Shown in pieces: positions 25,345 to 33,617 of a DNA stretch of 64,000 bases (its first letter is position 1; every line of letters begins with the position of its first letter). This stretch comes from WHSW01 sp963846565. GTDB lineage: Bacteria > Actinomycetota > Thermoleophilia > Solirubrobacterales > 70-9. The notes below the pieces were generated by a model that worked only from the letters and a program-made list of their open reading frames with translations, did no database searches and had not been told where the DNA came from. Position numbers and translations under genes: made by a program. The DNA lies in assembly GCA_963846565.1 (NCBI GenBank), contig CAWJWL010000005.1, forward strand, positions 62,001 through 126,000, written 5' to 3'.

Positions 25345-26031
25345 ATGAGCGCCGCGGTCGAACCCTTCACCCGCACCTACCGCTTCGTCATGGGCGCCAC
25401 CGCGCCCTGGGCGGCGTGGTGGGGGCGGATGGAGGTCGAAGGGCTCGACGCCCTCCCGCGCTCGGGGCCCGTGCTGCTCGCCGGCAACCACGACTCGAGC
25501 ATGGATCCGGTGGCCATCGGCGTCGCGGCGCGAAGGCACCGCCAGATCCGCGCGCTGGCGAAGGCGAGCCTCTGGGACGTCCGGGGCCTGAGCCCGATCC
25601 TGAACGGGATGGGTCAGATCCCGATCCTGCGCGGCGAGGGTGACACCGGCGCCCTCGACCGGGCGATCGAGGCACTTCGCGACCAGGGAGTCTGCATCGG
25701 CGTCTTTCCCGAGGGCACGCGCTCGCTGGGCCGGGACATGCGCGCGCGCACGGGGATCGCGCGGCTCGCCGAAGCCGTGCCGGAGACGAAGATGGCCTGC
25801 GTCGCGATCTCGGGCTCGACCGAGTACGCCAAGTTCCCGAAGCGGCCGCGGGTGCGGGTCCGCTTCTTCGCCCCCGCCGGCGGCGACTATCGCCTCGGCG
25901 AGGACCACGGCGAGTTCGCGGCCCGGCTGCTCGAGGAGATCCGCGCCGGCAGCCCGCCCGTGGCCGCCGGGCGAAATGCCCGGGCGCAGGAGGCGCTCCG
26001 CCGCAAGAAGGGTGTCGCTCCGGGCGACTAG
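25345..26031 (+). CDS. 1-acyl-glycerol-3-phosphate acyltransferase family (PlsC-like)
   Basis: A 228-residue membrane-associated acyltransferase. NHDSSMD holds the HX4D catalytic motif, GQIPILRGEGD the second block and FPEGTRS the third, as in PlsC enzymes that add the second acyl chain of phosphatidic acid. The C-terminal tail is short and basic. It likely makes phospholipid or glycerolipid. Its stop TAG forms part of the TAGGCT box of the next gene. Confidence 0.85.
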   Translation: MSAAVEPFTRTYRFVMGATAPWAAWWGRMEVEGLDALPRSGPVLLAGNHDSSMDPVAIGVAARRHRQIRALAKASLWDVRGLSPILNGMGQIPILRGEGDTGALDRAIEALRDQGVCIGVFPEGTRSLGRDMRARTGIARLAEAVPETKMACVAISGSTEYAKFPKRPRVRVRFFAPAGGDYRLGEDHGEFAARLLEEIRAGSPPVAAGRNARAQEALRRKKGVAPGD

Positions 26032-26034
26032 GCT
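26029..26034 (+). promoter_or_regulatory. Putative -10 box overlapping the acyltransferase stop
   Basis: TAGGCT starts with the stop codon of the preceding gene and stands 7 bases before GTG 26042. Confidence 0.4.
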
Positions 26035-26041
26035 CGCTCCC

Positions 26042-27598
26042 GTGGAGGGCGTGGCGGCAAAGCGAAATCGGGTGCTCACATGGCTGATGCCGGGCCCGGA
26101 CACGCCCGGCAAGGTCCTGGTGCGGCGGATCGAGCTCACTCTGTCGGTCTCGCTCGTCGTCGCGAACATGATCGGCGCAGTGATCGTCTTCGCGATCGCG
26201 ACGCTCGTCCTGCCCCTGCCGGGAATCGAGGACGACGCGGACGGGCGCCTCGCCAACGCGATCGCCGCCGGCGCCTACCTGCTCGTCTTCGTCCCGATCG
26301 GCACCTGGTGGGGCGTCCGCCGCCTGCGCGAGGCGCGGATGTGGCTGAAGGAGGATCGCGAGCCGACGCCCGAGGAGCGCAAGATCGTGCTGCGCGCCCC
26401 GCGCCGTCTGGTCACCATCCACTTCTTCATCTGGAGCCTGGCGGCGGTCCTGTTCGGATGCCTGAACCTCTTCTTCTCCGACGCCCAGACGGCGGTGCGC
26501 GTCACGGTCACGGTCGCCTTCGGGGGGCTCAGCACCTGCGCCTTCGTCTACCTGATCTCCGAGCGTCAGATGCGTCCGGCGGCCGCCCGCGCACTGGCGG
26601 CGGGCATCGGCGAGCGGCGGCTGGGGCCCGGGATCAAGACGCGGACCCTGATGGCTTTCGCACTCGGCACCGCGATCCCGCTCGTCGGCCTCGTGACGGT
26701 CGGGATCTCCTATTTCGTCGACGATGACTTCGAGGCCGACGATCTCGCGCTGTTGATACTCGTCCTCGGCTCGATCGCGATCGTCGTCGGCGGCTGGGTT
26801 CTCTACCTCGCCGCGCGCGCGATCGCCGATCCGGTCGTTTCGGTCCGCAAGGCGATCGACGAGGTGCGCGAGGGGAACCTCGAGGTCGAGGTCCCCGTCT
26901 ACGACGGAAGTCAGATCGGTCAGCTCCAGGCCGGCTTCAACGACATGGTCGCCGGACTGCGCGAGCGGGAGAAGGTCCAGGACCTCTTCGGGCGCCACGT
27001 CGGCGAGGACGTCGCCAAGGCGGCGCTCGACAGCGAGATCGAGCTCGGCGGCGAGGCGCGCGAGGTCGCCGTGCTCTTCACCGACATCGTCGGCTCCACC
27101 GAGCTCGCCTCGAAGCGGCCCCCGGAGGAGGTCGTCGAGCTCCTCAACCGTTTCTTCGCCGTGGTGGTCGACGTCGTCGACGAGCACGGCGGCTGGGTGA
27201 ACAAGTTCGAGGGCGACGCCGCCCTCGTCGTCTTCGGCGCCCCGGGCCGGCACGACGACGCGGCGTCCGCCGCGCTCGCCGCCGGCCGCGCGCTCGCCGA
27301 GCGGCTGCCGCGCGAGGTCGAAGAGCTCGAAGCCGCGATCGGCATCTCGGCCGGCGAGGCCGTCGCCGGCAACATCGGCGAGGAGAGCCGCTTCGAGTAC
27401 ACCGTGATCGGCGATCCCGTCAACGAGGCGGCGCGACTCACCGAGCTGGCGAAGGAGGCGCCCGGCCGCCTGCTCGCCTCCGAGGCGATCCTCGAGCGGG
27501 CCGCGGAGGACGAGCGGGACCACTGGGAGCTCGGCGACTCCGTCGAGCTGCGAGGACGGAGCGAGCCGACCCGGCTGGCACGGCGGGCCCGGGATTAG
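26042..27598 (+). CDS. Membrane adenylate cyclase: six membrane segments, HAMP, class III cyclase
   Basis: 518 residues from GTG 26042. About six hydrophobic segments (for example LVVANMIGAVIVFAIATLVL) precede a HAMP region (AIADPVVSVRKAIDEVREGN). The cyclase domain (about 340-500) has both metal Asp and specificity residues: VLFTDIVGST, NKFEGDAALVVFG and VIGDPVNEAARL with the transition-state Asn and Arg. The architecture matches the M. tuberculosis Rv1318c-Rv1320c group. Expected product: cAMP in response to a membrane or pH-like cue. Confidence 0.88.
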   Translation: MEGVAAKRNRVLTWLMPGPDTPGKVLVRRIELTLSVSLVVANMIGAVIVFAIATLVLPLPGIEDDADGRLANAIAAGAYLLVFVPIGTWWGVRRLREARMWLKEDREPTPEERKIVLRAPRRLVTIHFFIWSLAAVLFGCLNLFFSDAQTAVRVTVTVAFGGLSTCAFVYLISERQMRPAAARALAAGIGERRLGPGIKTRTLMAFALGTAIPLVGLVTVGISYFVDDDFEADDLALLILVLGSIAIVVGGWVLYLAARAIADPVVSVRKAIDEVREGNLEVEVPVYDGSQIGQLQAGFNDMVAGLREREKVQDLFGRHVGEDVAKAALDSEIELGGEAREVAVLFTDIVGSTELASKRPPEEVVELLNRFFAVVVDVVDEHGGWVNKFEGDAALVVFGAPGRHDDAASAALAAGRALAERLPREVEELEAAIGISAGEAVAGNIGEESRFEYTVIGDPVNEAARLTELAKEAPGRLLASEAILERAAEDERDHWELGDSVELRGRSEPTRLARRARD

Positions 27599-27734
27599 CG
27601 GAGCTCGCCGAGCAGGCGCTCGACGCCCTTTCGCCTGATCCACGTGAGCTGCGCCCGGTCCAGGACCTCGTTCGGCGAGCGGGCGCGCCGGGGCGGTCGA
27701 AGCGCCGCCGCAGCTGATGACGACTCGGGCGGGG

Positions 27735-28553
27735 CTAGGGCTTCGCCGGGACCTGCGGCTCGCCGAGGCCGTAGGTGTCGTACGCGCCCCAGCGGCTGAA
27801 GGTCTTGTGGGTGGGGCCGTGGAAGTCCGATGAGGCAGTCGGGACGAGATCGAACTCCGCGCAGAGCTCGAGGCAGTGCTTCGTCTGCTCGGCGGTGTGC
27901 GGTGGGTAGAAGGTCTCGATCCCGTCGAGGCCGACGTCGCGGACGAGGCTCTCGACCAGGTCGCGGACCTGATCGGGCTCGGAGACGTCCCAGTACGGAT
28001 GGGCGACGACCGCGACGCCCCCCGCCTCGTGGATCAACTCGACCGCCTGCTCGGCGCTCGGCCACTTGCGGGAGACGAACGCCTTCGCTCCCGGGACGAG
28101 GTACTCCTCGAAGAACGGCCCCAGGTCGGGCCCGGCGCCCGCAGCCTTGGCGATGTGGGGGCGACCGATCGCGTCAGCCGCCCCGGCCTTCTCGAGCGCG
28201 GCCTCGAAGGTCACGTCGACCCCGTGGCGGTTGAGGTTGGCGATGATCTCCTTCGCCCTGTCGACCCTTTCCTGCTGCGCCTTCGCGCAGGCCGGGGCGA
28301 TCTTCTCCAGATCGATCCAGTAACCGCAGATGTGGAGGTCCTCGGAGTACTTGTGCACGCACGACATCTCGAGCGCCGGCACGTTCTCGATCCCCGCCTC
28401 GGCCGCGACCGCATTCGCTGCCTCCACCCCGGCGATTCCGTCGTGGTCGGTGAGCGACATCACCGTGATCCCGGCCTCGGCGGCCGAGCGGACGACGTCC
28501 GCGGGTTCGAGCTGGCCGTCGGACACCGTGGAGTGCGATTGAAGGTCGATCAC
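27735..28553 (-). CDS. PHP-domain phosphoesterase (RNase AM/TrpH-like)
   Basis: A 272-residue metal-dependent phosphoesterase: DLQSHSTVSDGQL, SLTDHDGIAGVEAA, VPALEMSCVH, VVAHPYW and ASSDFHGPTHK form the PHP metal site. Relatives hydrolyse 3',5'-bisphosphonucleotides and 5' ends of short RNAs. 3'-phosphoadenosine phosphate (pAp) arises from PAPS use, so the sulfate setting fits. GTG 28553 is favoured because TAAAAT lies 7 bases upstream. It is divergent from the Rrf2 gene. Confidence 0.82.
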   Translation of the reverse strand: MIDLQSHSTVSDGQLEPADVVRSAAEAGITVMSLTDHDGIAGVEAANAVAAEAGIENVPALEMSCVHKYSEDLHICGYWIDLEKIAPACAKAQQERVDRAKEIIANLNRHGVDVTFEAALEKAGAADAIGRPHIAKAAGAGPDLGPFFEEYLVPGAKAFVSRKWPSAEQAVELIHEAGGVAVVAHPYWDVSEPDQVRDLVESLVRDVGLDGIETFYPPHTAEQTKHCLELCAEFDLVPTASSDFHGPTHKTFSRWGAYDTYGLGEPQVPAKP

Positions 28554-28560
28554 GTGCGGG

Positions 28561-28602
28561 ATTTTAGAGAGCCGGCGCTTTGTTGACCTGAATTGCGACA
28601 AT
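28561..28602. promoter_or_regulatory. Divergent promoter region and possible Rrf2 operator
   Basis: Minus strand TAAAAT (28566-28561) lies 7 bases before the PHP GTG. TTGTTG (28580-28585) and CGACAA (28596-28601) form an imperfect inverted repeat across 10 bases, ending 7 bases before the Rrf2 start. GACAAT (28597-28602) could be the Rrf2 -10 box. An autoregulatory operator is plausible. Confidence 0.4.
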
Positions 28603-28608
28603 AGGCCC

Positions 28609-29067
28609 GTGAGGATCTCAGCGAAAGCCGATTACGCTGTCCGCGCCGCGCTCGAGCTCGCCGCCGCGCCCGAGGGTGAGCCGGTCAAGGGCGAGCGGCT
28701 GGCGGACGCGCAGCAGATCCCGCTCCAGTTCCTCGAGCACATCCTGCTCGAGCTCAAGCATGCCCGTCTGATCCAGGCCCGCCGGGGGGCCCGGGGTGGT
28801 TACTGGCTGGCGCGGAAGCCCGAGGAGATCACGATCGCGGATGTGATCAGGGCGGTCGAGGGCCCGCTCGCCAACATCCACGAGCACGCACCCGAGGACC
28901 TTCACTACGCGGGCTCCGCGGAGCGGCTGCGCGACCTCTGGGTCGCCGTGCGGGCGGCGCTTCGGTCGGTGCTCGAGAACGTCACGCTCGCGGAGCTCGC
29001 CTCGGGCGATCTGCCCTGGCGGATCGACGCGATCATCAACGATCCGCAGGCCTGGCTGAAGCGCTGA
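28609..29067 (+). CDS. Rrf2-family transcriptional regulator without Fe-S cysteines
   Basis: 152 residues from GTG 28609. The N-terminal winged helix is typical: KADYAVRAALELA, ERLADAQQIPLQFLEHIL and RGARGGYWLARKPEEI. The three Cys that bind a cluster in IscR/NsrR are missing; the protein has none. That resembles CymR, the Firmicutes repressor of cysteine and sulfur genes, and the sulfate assimilation genes on both sides fit such a role. The assignment to sulfur control is an inference from position. Confidence 0.85.
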   Translation: MRISAKADYAVRAALELAAAPEGEPVKGERLADAQQIPLQFLEHILLELKHARLIQARRGARGGYWLARKPEEITIADVIRAVEGPLANIHEHAPEDLHYAGSAERLRDLWVAVRAALRSVLENVTLAELASGDLPWRIDAIINDPQAWLKR

Positions 29068-29099
29068 ACCGGCCCTGAAGCGCTGAGCGGCCGCTCGAA

Positions 29100-29195
29100 A
29101 CGCGGTCCGCTATCCTCTCGCGTTCGCCTTTGGGGACTAAGTCGGTCCACAAAGGTCATAAGAGCCCGACGGGTCTCACTTGCCCCTCGCCCGCG
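29100..29195 (+). other. Leader region of TauE/SafE gene with possible RNA structure
   Basis: The 128-base gap before ATG 29196 holds a TATCCT-like box (about 29111), GGAC/GTCC arms near 29135-29150 and a GTCGG/CCGAC pair near 29142-29171. The structure is weak and I cannot match it to a known riboswitch. The TTG at 29130 opens the same frame but is a poor start. Confidence 0.25.
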
Positions 29196-30128
29196 ATGGA
29201 TCCAGTAGTCCACATCTTCGGTCTCGGAATCGACCCCGCGCTGATCGTGTTCGGGTTTGGCATCGGCGTGCTCGTGGGCATGACCGGGATGGGCGGTGCA
29301 TCGCTGATGACGCCGCTGCTGATTCTCGTCTTCGGGATCAAGCCGGTGACCGCGATCGGGACCGACATCTTCTACGCCGCGGTGACGAAGTCCGTCGGCG
29401 GCTACAAACACCTGAAGCTCGGCACGGTCCACAAGGGGATCGCCTTCTGGCTCGCCGTGGGCAGCGTCCCCTCGGCGCTGCTCGGCGTCTGGGTGATCGA
29501 GCTGCTCCAGCAACGCTACGGCGACGACCTCGACGCGATCGTCCTGGGGATGCTCGGCGCCGCGCTGCTCGTCGTCGGAGTCACCATGCTGCTGCGCTCG
29601 CTGTTCCTCGCCGGCGTGATCCAGGAGCGCTCGTCGATGCACCTGTACCGCCGCCACATCATCGCCGCGGTTGCCACGGGGGTCCTGACCGGCTTCGTGA
29701 TCGGCCTCACCTCCGCGGGCAGCGGCACCCTGATCGCGATCTCGCTGATCGCGATCTTCCGGCTCACGCCGCGCCGGGTCGTCGGCACCGACGTCTTCCA
29801 CGCCGCGGTGCTGCTCTGGGCCGCGGGCATCGCGCACTGGGTCGGCGGCAACGTCGACTTCCTGCTCGCCGGCACGATCCTCGCCGGATCGATCCCCGGC
29901 GTGATCGTCGGCACCAACCTCTCGGTGAGGGCGCCGCAGACGCTCCTTCGCTACGCGCTCGCGGTCGTCCTCATCGCCTCCGGGACGACGCTGATCGCGA
30001 AGGAGGGCTCGGCCGACGTCGTCATCCCGGCCATCGCGATCTCGACCGTGATGTTCGGCGCGCTCTTCATCGCCCAGGCGGTGGGCAAGGGGCGCTCGAA
30101 GCGCAAGGCCGTCGGGGCGCCCGCCTAG
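29196..30128 (+). CDS. TauE/SafE-family sulfite/anion permease
   Basis: A 310-residue membrane protein with about eight to nine hydrophobic segments and the duplicated TauE/SafE pattern: GVLVGMTGMGGASLMTPLL in the first half and GFVIGLTSAGSGTLIAISL in the second. Members export sulfite or move organosulfonates and sulfate; in this setting sulfite export or sulfate uptake is most likely. It lies downstream of the Rrf2 regulator on the same strand. Confidence 0.85.
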   Translation: MDPVVHIFGLGIDPALIVFGFGIGVLVGMTGMGGASLMTPLLILVFGIKPVTAIGTDIFYAAVTKSVGGYKHLKLGTVHKGIAFWLAVGSVPSALLGVWVIELLQQRYGDDLDAIVLGMLGAALLVVGVTMLLRSLFLAGVIQERSSMHLYRRHIIAAVATGVLTGFVIGLTSAGSGTLIAISLIAIFRLTPRRVVGTDVFHAAVLLWAAGIAHWVGGNVDFLLAGTILAGSIPGVIVGTNLSVRAPQTLLRYALAVVLIASGTTLIAKEGSADVVIPAIAISTVMFGALFIAQAVGKGRSKRKAVGAPA

Positions 30129-30150
30129 CACCGACGTGGCGCGGGCAGGA

Positions 30151-30156
30151 TAGGCT
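30151..30156 (+). promoter_or_regulatory. Putative -10 box of leaderless secreted-protein gene
   Basis: TAGGCT, 6 bases before ATG 30163, with no Shine-Dalgarno. Confidence 0.4.
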
Positions 30157-30162
30157 GCGCCC

Positions 30163-30534
30163 ATGAGCCTCCGAGCACGCACCCTCAAGACGGCCGCCGC
30201 CCTCGCGACGATGACTGCGCTCGCAGTCCCGCCTCTCGCGGGCGCCGCGGTCGAATCCGAGGTCACGCTCAAGGTCGGCAAGAGCGGCGCCAAGTTCAAG
30301 GGCAAGGTCAGCTCGTCCTCCCCGGAATGCGTCGTCGGCCGCAAGGTCGTCTTGATCCGGATCGACCCCGACGGCAAGACGCAGGTCGCGAAGACGTTCG
30401 CCTCGGAGAGCGGCAAGTTCGCGGCAAAGGTCCCAATGCAGGCCGGTAACCGGTTCTTCGCGAAGCTCAAGTCCTACGAGAGCCCGCCGGGCACCCTCTG
30501 CAGAGCGGCGAAGTCGGACGTCCTCACCGTCTGA
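30163..30534 (+). CDS. Small secreted protein of unknown function
   Basis: 123 residues: a signal peptide (LATMTALAVPPLAGAA) followed by a Lys-rich beta domain (VTLKVGKSGAKFKGKVSSSS). Two Cys (SSPEC, GTLC) may pair. The pattern of short K/G-containing strands is like an isolated Ig-like or carboxypeptidase-regulatory-like domain. No function assigned. Confidence 0.6.
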   Translation: MSLRARTLKTAAALATMTALAVPPLAGAAVESEVTLKVGKSGAKFKGKVSSSSPECVVGRKVVLIRIDPDGKTQVAKTFASESGKFAAKVPMQAGNRFFAKLKSYESPPGTLCRAAKSDVLTV

Positions 30535-30543
30535 GCTGCCGAC

Positions 30544-31826
30544 GTGGATTTCGATCTCAGCCCGCGCGTCGAGGAGCTTCGCGACCGGATCAAGGCGTTC
30601 ATGGACGAGCACGTCTACCCCGCCGAGGGCGAGGCTCTGCGAGCGCTCGATGAGGAGGTCACGCAGGAGTCCGGACGCGCCTATCCCCGGATCCTCGTCG
30701 AGATCCGTGAACGGGCGAAGAGCGAGGGTCTCTGGAACTTCTTCATGCCCGACTCCGAGCACGGCGTCGGCCTGACCAACTGGGAGTACGGGGTCCTCTG
30801 CGAGGAGATGGGCCGCAGCCCGGCGATCGCGCCGATGGCGTTCAACTGCGCCGCACCCGACACCGGCAACACCGAGATCATGGCCGAGCACGGCACACCC
30901 GAGCAGAAGGACGAGTGGCTCGACCCACATGCTCGACGGCGAGATCCGCTCCTGCTTTTCGATGACCGAACCCGACGTCGCCGGCTCTGATCCGCGCACC
31001 CTCCAGACCCGCGCCGAGCTCGACGAGGACGCGGGCGAGTGGGTGATCAACGGGCACAAGTGGTTCACCTCCGGCGCCGTCGGCGCCTCGACTGGCGATC
31101 GCGATGGTGGTCACCGATCCAGACGCGCACCCCTACGCCCGCGCTTCGATGATCCTCGTTCCCACCGACGCCCCCGGCTTCAACCTGGTGCGCCCGGTGC
31201 CGGTGATGGGCCACGACGGCGGCCCTGGCCATTGCGAGATCCTCTACGAGGACTGTCGCGTCCCGGAGGGGAACCTGCTCGGGCCGCGCCAGGCCGGCTT
31301 CGTCATCGCCCAGGACCGGCTCGGCCCCGGCCGCATCCATCACTGCATGCGGGCGATCGGCAGCTGCGAGCGGGCGATCGAGATGATGTGCCGGCGCGCC
31401 AACTCGCGTGAGGCCTTCGGCTCGAAGCTCGCCGAGAAGCAGTTCGTCCAGGACTTCATCGCCAAGTCGCGGATGGAGACCGACCAGGCGCGCCTGCTGA
31501 CCCTCAACGCCGCATGGCGCATGGACACCTACGGCAAGAAGGAGGCGCGGCGCGAGATCTCGATGATCAAGGTCGTCGCCGCCAACGTCGTCATGGACGT
31601 GCTCGACCGCGCGATCCAGGTCCACGGCTCACTCGGGATGTCCGACGACACGCCACTCGCCGGCATGTGGCGCTTCAGCCGCATGCTCAAGGTCGCCGAC
31701 GGCCCCGACGAGGTCCACAAGATGGTGATCGCGCGCCGCGAGCTCAACAAGTGGGCAGAGGCGGACGAGGGCGAGAACGGCGCCGGGCAGCCGGACCGCG
31801 TCGCCCAGCCCACCACCACAACCTAA
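30544..31826 (+). pseudogene. ACAD10/ACAD11-type acyl-CoA dehydrogenase with two frameshifts
   Basis: Three consecutive frames together give one roughly 425-residue dehydrogenase. 30544-30930 encodes the helical N domain (RDRIKAFMDEHVYPAE, FMPDSEHGVGLTNWEYG). 30930-31088 encodes MLDGEIRSCFSMTEPDVAGS and NGHKWFTSGAVGAS. 31089-31826 encodes AIAMVVTDPDAHPYARASM, RLGPGRIHHCMRAIG, IQVHGSLGMSDDTPLA and ADGPDEVHKM. RIHHCMR and ADGPDEVH are hallmarks of the ACAD10/11 group. Deleting one A near 30930 and one A near 31088 restores the frame, so either sequencing errors or a recently broken gene. No decay is seen otherwise. The TAA stop overlaps a palindrome. Confidence 0.85.
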
Positions 31827-31868
31827 ACGTCCCAAACACCCTCCCATCGGGGGTGCATCGGGACGTTT
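31825..31868. terminator. Long intergenic palindrome between convergent genes (repeat copy 2)
   Basis: AAACGTCCC (31825-31833) pairs perfectly with GGGACGTTT (31860-31868); inside, CACC and GGTG can pair around a short mismatch. It overlaps the stop codon of the dehydrogenase and separates it from the convergent kinase gene. Arms are identical to those at 13982-14025. Confidence 0.6.
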
Positions 31869-31904
31869 GCAGCTCGGCCGCGACCAGGTGGAGCCGCGGG
31901 AGCC

Positions 31905-32969
31905 TCAGTCGAGCCGGCGCTCGGCCTCGTCGGCGGCCTCGACCAGCCGCTCGACGATCTTCGCGAACTCGCGCCCGCCGTCGTCCTCGTCGCCGTACTG
32001 GCCGGCGGAGTAGCGGGCGAAGACGCCCTCGAGCACGATCGCCAGCTTCCAGAGGCCCAGGGCGACGTAGTAGTCGATCCCGGAGAGCTCTCGACCGGAG
32101 CCCTCCTCGTAGCGCGCGCGCACCTCGTCGCGGCTGGGGAACCCGGGCAGCATCGTCGCCGGCTCCATCAGCGGGATCAGCTCGTCGCCGTCCTCGCCCC
32201 AGTAGACCAGCAGCAGGCCGACGTCCGCGAGCGGGTCGCCGAGCGTGCAGAGCTCCCAGTCGACGACGGCCGCTACCTCGCCGCTCGCGGCGAGGATCAT
32301 GTTGTCGAGGCGGTAGTCGCCGTGGACGATGCTCGCCCGGCCCTGCTCGGGGATCCGGGCGACGAGCCGGTCGTGAACGTCGTCGATCAGCGGTAGCTCG
32401 CGGGTGTGCTGCTTCTGCCACTGCCCGTGCCAGCGATGGAGCTGGCGCGCGACGTAGTCCTCCTTCTTCGCCAGCTCGCCGAGGCCGACGTCGTCCGGAT
32501 CCACCGCGTGGATCGCGATCAGTGTGTCGACGACGCGCTCGCCGATCGCCCGGCGCTCGGCTTCGCCGGGAAAGACCTCGCCGTCGGCCCTCGAGCGGAG
32601 AATCGGTCCCTCGACCCAGCCCATGACGTAGAAGGGATCCCCATTCACGGAGTCGTCCTCGCACAGGCCGACCGCCGGCGCGACGGGAACGGGCGAGTCG
32701 GCGAGCGCCGAGATGATCCTGAACTCGCGGCTCATGTCGTGCGCGGAGGCCAGCCGCTTGCCGAGCGGCGGGCGGCGAAGCGCCCAGCGGCGGCCGGCGG
32801 CGTCGGTGACGGAGAAGGTGATGTTCGAGCGCCCGCCGGAGATGCGCTCGAAGCCGAGCGGCAGGGTCACATCGCCGGCGTTCGCCTCGAACCAGGCGCC
32901 GATTCCGTCGGGGTCGATGCCATCGGGTGCGTCGGCGCGCTCAGGTGCGTCGATAGCCTCCTCGCTCAC
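31905..32969 (-). CDS. APH-type phosphotransferase of the ACAD10/11 group
   Basis: A 354-residue kinase-fold protein. GGRSNITFSVTD is the nucleotide loop, LRRPPLGKRLASAHDM follows, and HGDYRLDNM (about 216) and VVDWELCTLGDPLADVG (about 236) give the catalytic and metal Asp. These match the APH domain fused to acyl-CoA dehydrogenases in ACAD10/ACAD11. Such kinases are reported to phosphorylate 4-hydroxyacyl-CoA, which the partner dehydrogenase then converts. A dehydrogenase of that group is the convergent neighbour. GTG 32969 is preferred (TATGCT 7 bases upstream); ATG 32981 is possible. Confidence 0.85.
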   Translation of the reverse strand: MSEEAIDAPERADAPDGIDPDGIGAWFEANAGDVTLPLGFERISGGRSNITFSVTDAAGRRWALRRPPLGKRLASAHDMSREFRIISALADSPVPVAPAVGLCEDDSVNGDPFYVMGWVEGPILRSRADGEVFPGEAERRAIGERVVDTLIAIHAVDPDDVGLGELAKKEDYVARQLHRWHGQWQKQHTRELPLIDDVHDRLVARIPEQGRASIVHGDYRLDNMILAASGEVAAVVDWELCTLGDPLADVGLLLVYWGEDGDELIPLMEPATMLPGFPSRDEVRARYEEGSGRELSGIDYYVALGLWKLAIVLEGVFARYSAGQYGDEDDGGREFAKIVERLVEAADEAERRLD

Positions 32970-32976
32970 GCGCGGG

Positions 32977-32982
32977 AGCATA
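32977..32982 (-). promoter_or_regulatory. Putative -10 box of the phosphotransferase gene
   Basis: TATGCT on the minus strand, 7 bases before GTG 32969. It overlaps the ATG of the divergent HAD gene at 32982. Confidence 0.4.
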
Positions 32983-33611
32983 TGCCTCAGACACCCTCCA
33001 ACAGCCACCTGAGCGCCCTGATCGTCGACTTCGGCGGCGTCCTGACGACCGATATCTGGCCGGCCTTCGCCGCCTTCTGCGAGGAGGAGGGCCTCGAGCC
33101 GGAGGCCGTGAAGAACCTCTTCCGCGGCGACAGCGAGGCGCTCGCGCTGCTGCGCCGGCTGGAGATGGGAGAGGTCACCGACGCCGCCTTCGAGGAACGG
33201 TTCGCCGCCCTGCTCGGGGTGGCCGAGCACGAGGGCCTGATCAGCCGCATGTTCGCGGGGCTGCGACCGGAGCGGACGATGGTCGACGCCGTTGGGGCGG
33301 CGAAGGCGGCCGGCCGGCGGACCGGCCTGATCACGAACTCGTGGGGACTGGGGATCTACGAGCGCGCTCCGATGGACCTCTTCGACGCCGCCGTGATCTC
33401 CGGTGACGTCGGCATGCACAAGCCGCAGCCGGAGATCTACCTGCTCGCCTGCGAACGGCTCGAGGTGGAGCCGGCCGACGCGGTCTTCGTCGACGACCTC
33501 CGCGAGAACTGCGCCGGAGCCGAGGCGGTGGGGATGACGGCGATCCTCCACCGCGACCCCGCCGAGACGATCGCGAAGCTGGAGGAGCTCCTCGGCGTCG
33601 ACCTTCACTGA
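32982..33611 (+). CDS. HAD-superfamily protein (ACAD10 N-domain-like)
   Basis: 209 residues. HAD motif I is IVDFGGVLT: the nucleophile Asp is present, but the acid/base Asp two residues later is Gly. LITNSWG is motif II, MHKPQPEIY carries the motif III Lys and VFVDDLRENC the motif IV Asp pair. Lacking the second Asp, it may be a weak phosphatase, a dehalogenase-like enzyme or a structural partner. ATG 32982 follows GGGAG by 4 bases. Human ACAD10 fuses HAD, APH and dehydrogenase domains, and here they are three adjacent genes. Confidence 0.8.
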   Translation: MPQTPSNSHLSALIVDFGGVLTTDIWPAFAAFCEEEGLEPEAVKNLFRGDSEALALLRRLEMGEVTDAAFEERFAALLGVAEHEGLISRMFAGLRPERTMVDAVGAAKAAGRRTGLITNSWGLGIYERAPMDLFDAAVISGDVGMHKPQPEIYLLACERLEVEPADAVFVDDLRENCAGAEAVGMTAILHRDPAETIAKLEELLGVDLH

Positions 33612-33617
33612 CCTCGG

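Noticed and set aside
27599..27734. A short coding-like minus-strand tail (EVLDRAQLTWIRRKGVERLL) between the cyclase and PHP genes
   Set aside because: The codon bias is suggestive, but there is no start and no family match; it could be a remnant, so I did not list it as a gene.
29100..29195. A riboswitch before the TauE/SafE gene
   Set aside because: The GGTCATAAGAG stretch recalls SAM-IV elements, but the rest of the consensus is missing and pairing is weak.
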